Source of the DNA: Lysinibacillus contaminans
Lineage (GTDB): Bacteria; Bacillota; Bacilli; Bacillales_A; Planococcaceae
Length of the DNA: 64,000 nt
Direction of reading: 5' to 3'
Assembly (NCBI RefSeq): GCF_001278945.1
Contig: NZ_LGRV01000007.1
Span: 453,303-517,302 of the forward strand
Positions 27,533 through 36,997 of the stretch are shown here, one piece after another; the stretch's first letter is position 1; each line of letters starts with the position of its first letter. Both the position numbers and the translations under genes were made by a program. The notes below the pieces were generated by a model. It was not told where the DNA came from and searched no databases. It worked only from the letters and a program-made list of their open reading frames with translations.

Positions 27533-28435
27533 ATGAAAATTTTATCATTTAAATTAGGTGGACATGTAAGTTTCGGACCAAAAGTAAAAAAAGAAGAAGC
27601 AGTATGGGATGTACTCGCTATTCAAAATGAACTTCAAGTTCTCCCTTCTTTTTCAAATTCAATCGTTGATGGAATTGCACTAGGCTTCGATTTTGTTGAA
27701 CAGATTCGTAAATTAGTAGAAGCAGCTAAAAAATCAGACCGTGCAGAAAGCTTCAAGCGTGAATTCACAGTCATCGAATGGCTATCACCAATTCCACGCA
27801 CGCCCAAAAATATATTGTGCATTGGTAAAAACTATGATGAGCATGCAAAGGAAATGGGTGCAGAAGCAGCACCAACAGATTTAATGGTATTTACAAAATC
27901 ACCAACTGCCATCGCAGCGGATGGTCAGACGCTATCTATTCACGCAGACCTTTCTTCTAAAATGGATTATGAAGGTGAGCTTGCAGTCGTGATTGGGAAG
28001 CGCGGTAAAAATATTCCTAAAAACTTAGCATTTGATTATGTATTTGGTTATACGATTGGTAACGATATTACAGCACGCGACTTGCAAGATCAGCATAAAC
28101 AATATTTCTTAGGTAAAAGTCTAGAAGGTACTTGCCCACTTGGTCCATACCTTGTCACAAAAGATGAAATTCCAAACCCACAAGAGTTAACGGTTGTGAC
28201 AAAAGTAAATGATGAAGTGCGTCAAAATGGTTCGACAAAAGATATGATGTTTACAGTGGAAGAATTAGTAGCAACTCTATCAAAACATGTGACACTAGAG
28301 CCTGGAGACGTTATTTTAACAGGTACGCCGGCGGGTGTTGGTAAAGGTATGACGCCACCACAATTTTTAAAAGCTGGTGATACTGTAAAGGTTTCGATTC
28401 AAGGCATCGGCACATTAGTGAACCATTTCGAATAA
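27533..28435 (+). CDS. yisK: Fumarylacetoacetate hydrolase family protein YisK
   Basis: The 300-residue product aligns along its length with B. subtilis YisK, a FAH-superfamily enzyme reported to decarboxylate oxaloacetate and to localise with the Mbl cytoskeleton. Metal-site elements are visible: the E-x-E pair in DYEGELAVVIGKRGK, and D in NDITARDLQ. The substrate loop GTPAGVGKG lies near the C-terminus. AGAAGGAG lies before ATG 27533. yisL follows after 78 bases, the same order as in B. subtilis. Confidence 0.92.
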   Translation: MKILSFKLGGHVSFGPKVKKEEAVWDVLAIQNELQVLPSFSNSIVDGIALGFDFVEQIRKLVEAAKKSDRAESFKREFTVIEWLSPIPRTPKNILCIGKNYDEHAKEMGAEAAPTDLMVFTKSPTAIAADGQTLSIHADLSSKMDYEGELAVVIGKRGKNIPKNLAFDYVFGYTIGNDITARDLQDQHKQYFLGKSLEGTCPLGPYLVTKDEIPNPQELTVVTKVNDEVRQNGSTKDMMFTVEELVATLSKHVTLEPGDVILTGTPAGVGKGMTPPQFLKAGDTVKVSIQGIGTLVNHFE

Positions 28436-28513
28436 AAATCTGTAATATTTGAAACCATTTCCACCACATGATAGGATAGAATCTGATAGAAAAATTATGA
28501 GGTGGGGAAACAA

Positions 28514-28879
28514 ATGGATTTTTTAACAAGTTCAGTGCATCTACACATTACTACATGGGTAGTCGGTATCGTACTCTTTTTAATTGCAGCACTTAGTGGC
28601 AAGCAATCAAAAGGTCTACATATGGCATTGCGTCTATTTTACATTTTAATCATCATTACAGGTGCTGCATTATTCTTTAAATACTCTAGTGCAGACGCTA
28701 TGCTTTACGGCATGAAGTTCCTATTTGGTATTTTAGTAATCGGTATGATGGAAATGGTATTAGTTCGTCAAAAGAAAAACAAACCAACTGGTATGTTCTG
28801 GGGATTATTTGCGGTGTTCTTATTCATCACATTCTTCTTAGGATTCAAGCTACCAATGAATATTAATTTCTTAGCATAA
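28514..28879 (+). CDS. yisL: YisL family membrane protein (DUF1516)
   Basis: The 121-residue protein has four membrane helices and matches YisL: HLHITTWVVGIVLFLIA, MALRLFYILIIITGAALF, and IGMMEMVLVRQKKNKPTG. Function is unknown. ATG 28514 has GAGGTGGGG upstream; a GTG 12 bases earlier lies within that ribosome site. A strong terminator follows at 28890. Confidence 0.92.
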   Translation: MDFLTSSVHLHITTWVVGIVLFLIAALSGKQSKGLHMALRLFYILIIITGAALFFKYSSADAMLYGMKFLFGILVIGMMEMVLVRQKKNKPTGMFWGLFAVFLFITFFLGFKLPMNINFLA

Positions 28880-28889
28880 TGATTTATTT

Positions 28890-28924
28890 AAAAGTCGTGA
28901 AGTGTTTGCTTCACGACTTTTTGT
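28890..28924 (+). terminator. Terminator after yisL
   Basis: AAAGTCGTGAAG pairs with CTTCACGACTTT around TGTTTG, then T5. Confidence 0.93.
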
Positions 28925-29070
28925 ATGCTCATAATTATTTTTAGTCATTAGAATGACACCTTTTTGTCGCAATTTTTTTTCATTTCGGGAAAATATCTCG
29001 AAAAGATAGCGACGTCTATGCTTTATTTGGTAAAATGACAATGGATTGGTTTGAAAGAGAGGGAATATAA

Positions 29071-30540
29071 TTGAAATTTAAGAAGTGGGTAAGTGGGACA
29101 GCAGCAGCGCTATTAATCGCTACTTCATTATTTGGGGCTACGCCATTAGCACAAGCAGATGAAGTACAAAAAAGAACGATGGCTGAGGAAAGCATCTATG
29201 ATTTACTCGTTGACCGTTTCTTTAATGGTACGGGTGATAACGATTTTGATACAAATACGAAAGATCCTTCTAAATTTGCAGGAGGAGACTTTACTGGTTT
29301 ACAAGATAAAATAACATTTATCGGCGATATGGGCTTTAGTATCGTTTCTATTGGAACTGTTTTTGATACTGAGAAATACGATGGCTCGATGCCAACAAGC
29401 TATACAACGTTAGAAGAGCATTTTGGAACAGCCAAAGAGTTTGAAAGTGTCATTGAAGCGTATAAAGCAAAAAATATGTCGATTATGATTGATTTCCCAT
29501 TAAGTAATGTAAGTCCAAATCATGAGTGGGCGAAGGATTCAGCGAAACAAAGCTGGATTGTCTCAAAAAATAACGGGCAAGTACAGTGGGACTTAGCAAA
29601 TAAAGATGTACAAGCCGCACTTATTGAAGCGGCAACTGAATTTGTTTCTACATACGATATTGGCGGTATTCGTTTAACAAATCTAGCGGATGCTGATACA
29701 GAATTTGTGAATGCAATGATTGAAGCTTTAAAAGGTACCAAAAAATCGTTGTATGTGATTGCTAATGAAGAAAGTGATGCGAACTTTGACGCAACTTTTT
29801 CTCTAGCAACTGCTGATATTTACCGAAATATTTTAAAAAATGTTGATATGGATTCAACAAAGCTAATGGAGCCTGTTTCAGGTGACCAGCCAGCGCAGAT
29901 TATGGTAGATACACTCAATACACATCGATTTACATTTGACTCTGCAAATGAAAACATGTTTCCACCAACCCGTTTAAAAATGGCGATGGGTACATTGTTT
30001 ATGTTACCAGGGATACCTGTTGTGCAATACGGTACGGAAATTGCGATGAATGGTGAAACAGCACCCGATACACATCAATTTTATAACTTTAAAACGGATG
30101 AAGAATTAATCGACTATATCGAAGACGTGCAGACCTTACGTAATCAATCTGCAACCCTTCGTAACGGAGATTTTGAAGTAATTACGAATGAAAACGGCTT
30201 ACTTGTCTTTACCCGTACATCGGATGAAGAAAAATGGGTTATCATGGTTAATAACACAAGTAAAACACAGCGCGTCAATTTAACACCAGAGCAATTAGGT
30301 GACGATAAAGCGTTGAATGGTATTTTAAATGAAGAAAAGGTCCGCTTGAATGAAAAAAACGTCTTTCCTGTTATTTTAGACCGTGAAATGGTTGAAATCT
30401 ATCAAGTAAAAGACGATGAAGGATTAAATATTCCGTATATGGTGGCACTTGGCTTAGTTTACGTATTATTTATTGGCTTTGTTATTGTCATTATTAAACG
30501 TGGTAAAAAACGTCGTCAAGAGCAAGATATGGAAAAATAA
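29071..30540 (+). CDS. Membrane-anchored GH13 amylase-like protein with degenerate active site
   Basis: The 489-residue product has a signal peptide (cleavage after AQA, near 29), a GH13 alpha-amylase barrel starting at SIYDLLVDRFFNGTGDND, a C-terminal beta domain, and a single membrane anchor near 455-476 with a basic tail (KRGKKRRQ). The fold is clear but key residues are not: the nucleophile Asp of region II (GxRxD) is Thr 203 in GGIRLTN, region IV NHD is TLN (Asn 283), and region I NH is SN after D141. Only the acid/base Glu near 233 may remain. I infer it has lost hydrolase activity and may bind glycan or act as a scaffold outside the cell. Confidence 0.85.
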   Translation: MKFKKWVSGTAAALLIATSLFGATPLAQADEVQKRTMAEESIYDLLVDRFFNGTGDNDFDTNTKDPSKFAGGDFTGLQDKITFIGDMGFSIVSIGTVFDTEKYDGSMPTSYTTLEEHFGTAKEFESVIEAYKAKNMSIMIDFPLSNVSPNHEWAKDSAKQSWIVSKNNGQVQWDLANKDVQAALIEAATEFVSTYDIGGIRLTNLADADTEFVNAMIEALKGTKKSLYVIANEESDANFDATFSLATADIYRNILKNVDMDSTKLMEPVSGDQPAQIMVDTLNTHRFTFDSANENMFPPTRLKMAMGTLFMLPGIPVVQYGTEIAMNGETAPDTHQFYNFKTDEELIDYIEDVQTLRNQSATLRNGDFEVITNENGLLVFTRTSDEEKWVIMVNNTSKTQRVNLTPEQLGDDKALNGILNEEKVRLNEKNVFPVILDREMVEIYQVKDDEGLNIPYMVALGLVYVLFIGFVIVIIKRGKKRRQEQDMEK

Positions 30541-30546
30541 AAACAA

Positions 30547-30590
30547 ATACCCCCTACACAATTCAAGCGAATGTGTAGGGGGTATTTTTA
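30547..30590. terminator. Bidirectional terminator between the amylase-like gene and degV
   Basis: ATACCCCCTACACA pairs with TGTGTAGGGGGTAT around ATTCAAGCGA, with T5 on one side. Its end includes the degV stop codon. Confidence 0.93.
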
Positions 30591-31445
30591 TGCCTGATAA
30601 CTTTTGTTGGCGAAGAAAATGGCGATGGTACCTGGCCCGACATGGGAGCCAATAACAGATCCAATCATCGTTGTTTGAATCGCTTTTGGTGCTAGTTTTT
30701 CTTGAATGGCTGCCTTTACTTCATTAGCGAAGGCAGAGTCATCACTATGGCTAATGCCGACAATTTTATCGGAAAAATTACCGCCGCGCTCCTGCATCAA
30801 CTCAAGCATACGCGCAATTGCTTTTTTACGACCACGTAATTTTTCGATAGGAACAAGTTTTCCATCTTCAACATTTAAAATAGGTTTAATGCTTAGTAGG
30901 CCACCTAAAAAGGCACTAGTTTTTGATAAGCGACCGCCTTTTGCTAAGTAATCTAAGTCCTCTACTGTAAATAAGTGTTCCATTTGAGGCGCTAGAGCTT
31001 TAATTTTTGCCTCGATTTCATCAACAGAAGAACCAGCATCACGTAATTGAACAGCTTCTTCAATGAGGAAGCCATGTCCTAAAGATGCACATTTCGAATC
31101 AATGATCGCTAGTCTTAGTGTTGGATATTGTTCTAGTACTTGGTTGCGGATCATCATTGCAGTGCCATATGTACCTGATAATTCTGAAGAAAAGGCGATA
31201 TAAATACCTTCCTCACCACTTTTAGCTAATTGTTCAAAATGGGATAGAAAAAGTTCCGGTGACACTTGAGATGTTTTGGGATGTGCACCATTTCGTATGG
31301 CTTCATAAATTTCTTTCGAGTCAATCGAAAGTACATCATCGTATTCATTACCATTCAACTGAACACGTAATGGTAATAACACTACATCGTGATCTTCATA
31401 GTAAGACTTTGGTAAATCACATCCGCTATCTGTGAAAATTTTCAT
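30588..31445 (-). CDS. yitS: DegV-family fatty-acid-binding protein
   Basis: DegV/FakB proteins hold fatty acids for phosphorylation by FakA. The 285-residue product has the N-terminal FTDSGCDLP motif, the SSELSGTYGTA and IDSKCASLGHG motifs of the family and the SIKPIL stretch. ATG 31445 has GGAGGAAG upstream. Order yitS-yitU-yitV-yitW is conserved with B. subtilis, where YitS is the DegV homologue, so the symbol is by synteny. No FakA kinase gene lies in the window. Confidence 0.88.
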   Translation of the reverse strand: MKIFTDSGCDLPKSYYEDHDVVLLPLRVQLNGNEYDDVLSIDSKEIYEAIRNGAHPKTSQVSPELFLSHFEQLAKSGEEGIYIAFSSELSGTYGTAMMIRNQVLEQYPTLRLAIIDSKCASLGHGFLIEEAVQLRDAGSSVDEIEAKIKALAPQMEHLFTVEDLDYLAKGGRLSKTSAFLGGLLSIKPILNVEDGKLVPIEKLRGRKKAIARMLELMQERGGNFSDKIVGISHSDDSAFANEVKAAIQEKLAPKAIQTTMIGSVIGSHVGPGTIAIFFANKSYQA

Positions 31446-31527
31446 GTAAACTTCCTCCTTCATAAAATGCTTCATTTTCAAAATTTAAACGAAAAAACAA
31501 TTGAAAGTCAATTGTCTTACTAGTTAC

Positions 31528-32337
31528 TTATGACAATTTCAAGCGTTCAATGAGTATTTTAGCAATGCCGTCTTCATTATTCGTTGCTGTAATCTCATTT
31601 GCGATGTTTTTTAACGATGAAATGCCGTTGCCCATTGCAACACCGACACCAGCATAGTCAATCATTTCAAGGTCATTGTCTTCATCGCCAAAGGCAATGA
31701 TACGCTCGCGTGGAATACCTAAATCTTTTGCGACATATGAGAGACCGACAGCTTTATTCAAGCCACGACGTACGATTTCAATAATATGCAGTGGTGCTCC
31801 CCAACGACGATGCTCAATCACCTCAGCATGCACATCTTGTAAATGGTCACGAATAATCATCGAATTTTGTTCGTTTGCTTGAATGAGTAGGCTCGTGGGA
31901 TTTTCTTGTAGGTACGTAGATATATCACCTAGCGTAATTTTGGGGTTACCCATATTAAAAATATTTAAAATACGATTGTCCTCAGTATGGACATAAATAT
32001 CGTCTTTTACTTCTGCAATAATATTTTCATATTCATAGGCATTCACAGACTCTAAAACGTTATGCACAACGTTTAAGTCGATTGGTGTATGCATAGTTTG
32101 CCACGCTGCATTTTTAGGATGATGAATATACGCTCCGTTAAAATTAACAATTGGTGTTGTCAGGCCGAGTTCGTGATAATAAACATTACTTGCACGATAT
32201 GGACGCCCTGTTGCAATCATTACTTGATGTCCTTGGGCTTTTGCCAGTAATAATACGTTTTTTGTTTTTGCTGAAATTTGTTGTTGGTCTGTTAGTAATG
32301 TGCCGTCTAAATCTAAAACGATTAAATGCGGTTTCAT
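31528..32337 (-). CDS. yitU: Cof-type HAD phosphatase YitU
   Basis: The 269-residue HAD-IIB hydrolase has motif I LDLDGTLL (residues 8-15), motif II ATGRPYR, and the motif III/IV region RGLNKAVGL...IAFGDEDNDLEMI. It matches B. subtilis YitU closely (GLTTPIVNFNGAYIHHP; AEVIEHRRWGAP). YitU can dephosphorylate the riboflavin intermediate 5-amino-6-ribitylamino-uracil phosphate, a role shared with related HADs. It lies next to degV and divergent from yitV. Confidence 0.9.
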   Translation of the reverse strand: MKPHLIVLDLDGTLLTDQQQISAKTKNVLLLAKAQGHQVMIATGRPYRASNVYYHELGLTTPIVNFNGAYIHHPKNAAWQTMHTPIDLNVVHNVLESVNAYEYENIIAEVKDDIYVHTEDNRILNIFNMGNPKITLGDISTYLQENPTSLLIQANEQNSMIIRDHLQDVHAEVIEHRRWGAPLHIIEIVRRGLNKAVGLSYVAKDLGIPRERIIAFGDEDNDLEMIDYAGVGVAMGNGISSLKNIANEITATNNEDGIAKILIERLKLS

Positions 32338-32459
32338 ATCTTGTTGCCCCTTTCCTCTATGTATGAATAGTATCCTTTAGTCCTTAATCCGTCAAAACTT
32401 TGTCACGTAGAAAAAAGTTTGCTAACATAATAGAGTAAGAAAATTTGGGAGTGATAAAA

Positions 32460-33224
32460 ATGATTGTAGCGAAAGAGACGTGGGAAGGTATTCCTTTATT
32501 ACACGTACATACGGTCGAAATGAACGAAGAAACACCTGTTGTAATCTTCCTGCATGGTTTTATGAGTGCGAAAGAACATAATCTACATTATGCTTATCAG
32601 TTAGTACATAAAGGGGTGCGAGTCCTATTACCAGATGCAAAATTGCACGGGGACCGCAGTGAAGGTTTAACTGAAATGCAGATGAATTTGCGCTTTTGGG
32701 AGATTGTCTTAAATTCTATTCATGAAGTAGAGGGATTATTTAATTATTTGAAGAATAATCATTTGCTAGAAAGTAATAAAATTGGCGTTGCAGGTTCTTC
32801 AATGGGAGCAATTACGACATCAGGTTGCTTAAAGCGCTATAAATGGATAACTACTGCAGCTATTTGTATGGGCGCTCCTGGTTTTGTAGAGTTAGGAAAA
32901 CACCAATTAAAACAACTTGCAGCGAATGGACTTAATTGGCCAATGACAGACGAGGAAATTGCTAAAAGTAATGATTTATTAGCTAGCTATGATATAACTT
33001 TAACGCCTGAAAAGTTTGCTGGACGTCCTGTTTTCTTCTGGCATGGAAAAAAGGATGGAACGGTACCATTTAAAAATACATATACATTCTATTTGAAATT
33101 ACGTGCATATTATGATGAACACCCAGAAAATTTAAATTTTGTGGTAGACAATCAAGCAGGACATGCTATTACACGCGATGGCTTGCTAGCGGCAACAGAT
33201 TGGCTAACGGAGCATTTGGCATAA
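32460..33224 (+). CDS. yitV: Alpha/beta-hydrolase YitV
   Basis: The 254-residue protein is an alpha/beta-hydrolase similar to YitV of B. subtilis: FLHGFMSAKEHNLHYAY for the oxyanion region, nucleophile motif GSSMG (AGSSMGAITT), acidic residue in FWHGKKDGTVPF and His in NQAGHAITRDG. No signal peptide, so cytoplasmic. ATG 32460 has GGGAGTGA upstream; TTG 32445 lacks one. Substrate unknown. It is followed by yitW. Confidence 0.87.
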   Translation: MIVAKETWEGIPLLHVHTVEMNEETPVVIFLHGFMSAKEHNLHYAYQLVHKGVRVLLPDAKLHGDRSEGLTEMQMNLRFWEIVLNSIHEVEGLFNYLKNNHLLESNKIGVAGSSMGAITTSGCLKRYKWITTAAICMGAPGFVELGKHQLKQLAANGLNWPMTDEEIAKSNDLLASYDITLTPEKFAGRPVFFWHGKKDGTVPFKNTYTFYLKLRAYYDEHPENLNFVVDNQAGHAITRDGLLAATDWLTEHLA

Positions 33225-33276
33225 TAAGTCTCATCTGCTATGATGAGGTTAACACTGTGTGGAGAGGAGAAATAAA

Positions 33277-33585
33277 ATGGATCAAGATATGAAAGATAGC
33301 ATGTTAGGCGCATTAGAAAATGTAATTGACCCTGAGCTGGGCATTGATATTGTCAACTTAGGTTTAGTATATGATGTAGATTTAGATGATGAGGGTGCGG
33401 CGACTGTCACAATGACTTTAACATCAATGGGGTGTCCAATGGGACCAGTTATTGTAGATCAAGTCCAGACAGCACTTAGTGAATTACCGGAAGTGAAGAG
33501 CGTAAACGTTAACATTGTATGGAATCCACCATGGTCAAAAGACAAAATGTCACGCTATGCAAAAATAGCTTTAGGCGTACGTTAA
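33277..33585 (+). CDS. yitW: MIP18-family Fe-S assembly factor (YitW/SufT-like)
   Basis: The 102-residue MIP18/DUF59 protein has the family signature: VIDPELGIDIVNLGLVYDV, then MTLTSMGCPMGPVI with the conserved reactive cysteine. Related SufT proteins help mature iron-sulphur proteins. GAGAGGAG precedes ATG 33277. It lies 52 bases after yitV and is followed by a terminator. Confidence 0.9.
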   Translation: MDQDMKDSMLGALENVIDPELGIDIVNLGLVYDVDLDDEGAATVTMTLTSMGCPMGPVIVDQVQTALSELPEVKSVNVNIVWNPPWSKDKMSRYAKIALGVR

Positions 33586-33670
33586 TAGTAATAGTGAAAA
33601 TGCCTGTGGACAAGTGCAACGGTAAAATCTTCACGATTTCTTGCGCTAAATCACATATTTATAGTCACTT

Positions 33671-33712
33671 AAAAAAATCCCCGTCTGCAATAACAGCAGG
33701 CGGGGATTTTTA
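33671..33712. terminator. Bidirectional terminator between yitW and fnr
   Basis: AAATCCCCGTCTGC pairs with GCAGGCGGGGATTT (one G-U pair) around AATAACA, with A-run and T-run at either end. Confidence 0.92.
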
Positions 33713-33723
33713 TCGTAAAAAGA

Positions 33724-34419
33724 CTAATCTATACGACAAATTTGTAGAGGACAATTTTCACAGGAGATTTCGTCTTTTAAAAATTTTAAATCATGGATAG
33801 TAATGTAGCCTTTATCAAATGATAAGATATGATGTTTCTTTAAATCATTCAGCATACGATTAATCATTTCCCGGCTAGTTCCGCAAAGGTTGGCAATCTC
33901 TAAATTTGTAAACGGAAAATTAATGATAATAGTACCATCTTCTAAAGGCTTTCCATATGTGTTTGTTAGTCGAATCAGTGTAGAAAACAAAGCACCTTTT
34001 TTTCCGTTTAGTACTAAATCACGTAAACGACTTTGGTGTTTATAATTTTCAATTTGGAGCCACTTCATGTATTCCACCATCATCATCGGTTGTTCTGTTA
34101 ATAATTGTTCCATTGATTTACGACTAAGCACATATAATATGGAAGGTTCTAATACTTTTGCAGTCATAGAGTTATAAGTAAGGTGACAAAATAATGAGTT
34201 TTCACCAATGATGCTATCAGGTCCACAAATACGCATCGTTAATTCTTTACCACTTTCGGTTTCTTGACTGATTTGAATGGCGCCGGATTTAATATAAAAA
34301 ACTTCCTCAGCACGTTCGCCTTCTAAAAAAATCTTACTATCTTTGTCCACTTTTATAAAAATACCGTGATTTTTAAAAAGAGTGTGAATTTTCTCTTGCG
34401 TGTTATCCATTATGACCAT
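33724..34419 (-). CDS. fnr: Oxygen-responsive regulator Fnr (C-terminal Fe-S type)
   Basis: Crp/Fnr-family activator of anaerobic genes. The 231-residue product has a cAMP-binding-like domain (about 15-130), the helix LRDLVLNGKKGALFSTLIRL containing the conserved Asp ligand, a winged HTH with NLCGTSREMINRML, and the C-terminal cysteines of CENCPLQIC. Bacillus Fnr binds [4Fe-4S] through three C-terminal cysteines and one Asp, and all are present. Known targets carry TGTGA-N6-TCACA; such a site lies at the start of roxS (47281-47296). ATG 34419 is used; ATG nine bases inside is also possible. Confidence 0.93.
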   Translation of the reverse strand: MVIMDNTQEKIHTLFKNHGIFIKVDKDSKIFLEGERAEEVFYIKSGAIQISQETESGKELTMRICGPDSIIGENSLFCHLTYNSMTAKVLEPSILYVLSRKSMEQLLTEQPMMMVEYMKWLQIENYKHQSRLRDLVLNGKKGALFSTLIRLTNTYGKPLEDGTIIINFPFTNLEIANLCGTSREMINRMLNDLKKHHILSFDKGYITIHDLKFLKDEISCENCPLQICRID

Positions 34420-34568
34420 ACATCAAACCCATCCCTTTCTTCGTGCAATTAGCGATAATATTACAAAAGGATGATGATTAATCTTTTCGATATACTAAAA
34501 CAACGAAACACACAATTATTATAACATAATCTTCCATTTATAGGTATTATTTTTTGAAAGCTTATTTT

Positions 34569-34597
34569 TTGCATGGCCCTGTCGGATGTTGTAAAAT
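34569..34597 (+). promoter_or_regulatory. Sigma-A promoter of clpB
   Basis: TTGCAT and TAAAAT with a 17-base spacer, directly followed by the CtsR operator. Confidence 0.6.
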
Positions 34598-34603
34598 AAA
34601 GTT

Positions 34604-34620
34604 AGTCAAAGAAGGTCAAA
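34604..34620 (+). promoter_or_regulatory. CtsR operator of clpB
   Basis: AGTCAAAGAAGGTCAAA is a perfect match to the CtsR heptad direct repeat RGTCAAA-NAN-RGTCAAA. CtsR represses class III heat-shock genes in Bacillales. It lies 7 bases after the -10. Confidence 0.9.
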
Positions 34621-34642
34621 CATTTTAAAGGAGATGCTGACT

Positions 34643-36769
34643 ATGCAATTTCAACAAACTGATGATAAAAAACCATTAGAGCAATTTGGTCGTAATTTAA
34701 TTGAAGAAGTGAAAAACGGTAAAATGGATCCAGTTATTGGTCGTGATGAAGAAATTCGTAATGTCATTCGCATTTTAACGCGTAAAACAAAAAATAATCC
34801 GGTATTAATTGGGGAACCAGGTGTTGGTAAAACGGCTATCGTCGAAGGCTTAGCGCAACGTATTGTCAAAGGTGATGTCCCAGAAGGATTAAAAGATCGT
34901 ATATTGTATGAACTGGATATGAGTGCGTTAATCGCCGGTGCAAGCTATCGAGGTCAATTTGAAGAACGTTTAAAAGGTGTTCTAAAAGAAGTGAAAGATG
35001 CAGAAGGACGTATCATTTTATTTATCGATGAAATCCATACAATCGTAGGTGCTGGTAAAACTGATGGTGCGATGGATGCTGGGAATATGTTGAAACCAAT
35101 GCTTGCTCGTGGTGAATTGCATTGTATCGGAGCAACAACGTTAGATGAATATCGTATGTATATTGAAAAGGACCCAGCATTAGAACGTCGATTCCAACAA
35201 GTCTTAGTACGCGAACCTTCTATTGAAGATACAGTATCGATTTTACGTGGTTTAAAAGAGCGTTTTGAGCTACATCACGCGGTACGTATTCATGATCGTG
35301 CCATTGTGGCAGCAGCAGAACTTTCAAATCGATATATTACAGAACGTTTCTTACCAGACAAAGCGATTGATTTAATCGACGAGGCGTGTGCGATGATTCG
35401 TACGGAAATCGACTCGATGCCTCAAGAGCTAGATGCTGTGACACGACGTATTATGCAACTTGAAATTGAAGAACAAGCATTGCGAAAAGAAAAAGATGAT
35501 GCGAGTAAAAAACGTTTAGAACAGCTTCGTGAAGAGCTTATAAAACTGAAAGAATCCTCAGAAGGCATGCGCACTCAATGGGAAACTGAGAAAGAAGCAC
35601 TGCAGGGTATTCAGAAAAAACGTGAAACGCTTGATAAATACCGTCGTGACTTAGATGAAGCAGAAAGTAAATATGATTTAAACAAAGCTGCTGAATTACG
35701 TCATGGTAAAATTCCAACACTCGAAAAAGAAATTCAAGTAATGGAACAACAATTAGAAAACGGTACTGAGACGCGTATTTTGCGCGAAGAAGTAACAGCA
35801 GATGAAATAGCATCCATCGTTTCTCGTTGGACGGGTATTCCTGTTACAAAATTAGTAGAAGGAGAACGTGAAAAATTATTACGTTTAAAAGATACGCTAC
35901 ATGAACGCGTTGTTGGGCAAGATAATGCCGTTCAACTCGTAACGGAAGCGGTGTGGCGTGCGCGTGCAGGGATTAAAGATCCGCAACGTCCGATTGGTAG
36001 CTTCTTGTTCTTAGGTCCAACTGGGGTTGGTAAGACAGAGCTAGCCAAAGCACTTGCTGCTCAATTGTTTGATTCAGAAGATCACTTCATCCGAATTGAT
36101 ATGAGTGAGTATATGGAAAAGCACAGTGTTTCACGGCTTGTTGGTGCACCTCCTGGCTATGTTGGCTATGAGGAAGGTGGTCAATTAACTGAAGCTGTTC
36201 GTCGTAATCCTTATTCTGTTGTATTGCTGGATGAAATCGAAAAAGCACATCCCGATGTCGCAAATATTTTACTGCAAATTTTAGATGATGGTCGTATTAC
36301 GGATAGCCAAGGACGTATGGTGAATTTTACGAATACAGTTGTGATCTTAACGTCTAATATTGGTTCTAGCTATTTAATGGAAGCCAAAAAAGACGATCCA
36401 ACGGTAGAGGATTTAGTAATGTCGGCATTACGTCAGCACTTCAAACCAGAATTGTTAAACCGTATGGATGATATTATCATGTTCCATGCATTAACGGATG
36501 AACACTTTACAGCGATTGCTTGGAAATATGTTGGGCAACTTGTGAAGCGTGTAGCAGAGCAAGAAATTACATTAGAAGTGGACGAAGAAGTTATTCATTG
36601 GGTAGTTGAACAAGGCGCGGATCCACAATTTGGTGCGCGTCCATTAAAACGATATGTACAACGATATATTGAGACAGCTGTTGCAAAAGAATTGCTACGT
36701 GGTGAAGTTTTACCTGGTGAAGCACTTCGCGTTACAATACGTGACGGTAAATGTGTTGTAGAAAAATAA
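34643..36769 (+). CDS. clpB: Chaperone ClpB lacking the N-terminal domain
   Basis: Hsp100 disaggregase that pulls proteins out of aggregates with DnaK. From ATG 34643 it has 708 residues, against about 860 for usual ClpB. It starts directly at the first ATPase module ([20 protein letters not shown]), so the Clp-N domain of about 150 residues is missing. Walker A boxes are GEPGVGKTA (about 57-65) and [18 protein letters not shown] is pore loop 2 region. A long middle domain of about 115 residues separates the modules, which fits ClpB rather than ClpC or ClpE. AAAGGAG at 34627 favours ATG 34643 over 34634. A CtsR box controls it. No upstream coding remnant of the N-domain is seen. Confidence 0.92.
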   Translation: MQFQQTDDKKPLEQFGRNLIEEVKNGKMDPVIGRDEEIRNVIRILTRKTKNNPVLIGEPGVGKTAIVEGLAQRIVKGDVPEGLKDRILYELDMSALIAGASYRGQFEERLKGVLKEVKDAEGRIILFIDEIHTIVGAGKTDGAMDAGNMLKPMLARGELHCIGATTLDEYRMYIEKDPALERRFQQVLVREPSIEDTVSILRGLKERFELHHAVRIHDRAIVAAAELSNRYITERFLPDKAIDLIDEACAMIRTEIDSMPQELDAVTRRIMQLEIEEQALRKEKDDASKKRLEQLREELIKLKESSEGMRTQWETEKEALQGIQKKRETLDKYRRDLDEAESKYDLNKAAELRHGKIPTLEKEIQVMEQQLENGTETRILREEVTADEIASIVSRWTGIPVTKLVEGEREKLLRLKDTLHERVVGQDNAVQLVTEAVWRARAGIKDPQRPIGSFLFLGPTGVGKTELAKALAAQLFDSEDHFIRIDMSEYMEKHSVSRLVGAPPGYVGYEEGGQLTEAVRRNPYSVVLLDEIEKAHPDVANILLQILDDGRITDSQGRMVNFTNTVVILTSNIGSSYLMEAKKDDPTVEDLVMSALRQHFKPELLNRMDDIIMFHALTDEHFTAIAWKYVGQLVKRVAEQEITLEVDEEVIHWVVEQGADPQFGARPLKRYVQRYIETAVAKELLRGEVLPGEALRVTIRDGKCVVEK

Positions 36770-36821
36770 AGTAAACCAACAATTGTGACGAATGAAAATG
36801 TAAATTTTTGCATAGTAGATG

Positions 36822-36935
36822 AACCCTGGAATGAAATCTGTACTTGAGAGCACATTACACACCGGGCGGACGCTTTTTCCGCTGGAGTCGCCGCCCCATA
36901 GCTGCCCTCCATTCCAAGTGCTTATTGAACTGTAG
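36822..36935. repeat. Degenerate GC-rich intergenic repeat
   Basis: CCGGGCGGACGCTTTTTCCG and GGAGTCGCCGCCC are pieces of the Bacillaceae GC-rich repeat with the middle deleted. The left flank AATCTGTACTTGA (36835-36847) recurs at 46928 (one mismatch) and 47547. Confidence 0.55.
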
Positions 36936-36954
36936 AATATTTTAGTAATGAATC

Positions 36955-36992
36955 AAAAAAAAGGACACCTCATTTTTGAGGTGTCCCTTTTT
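36955..36992. terminator. Bidirectional terminator between clpB and the DUF2929 gene
   Basis: AAAGGACACCTCA pairs with TGAGGTGTCCCTTT, followed by T-run; A-run on the other side. Confidence 0.92.
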
Positions 36993-36997
36993 TGTTA

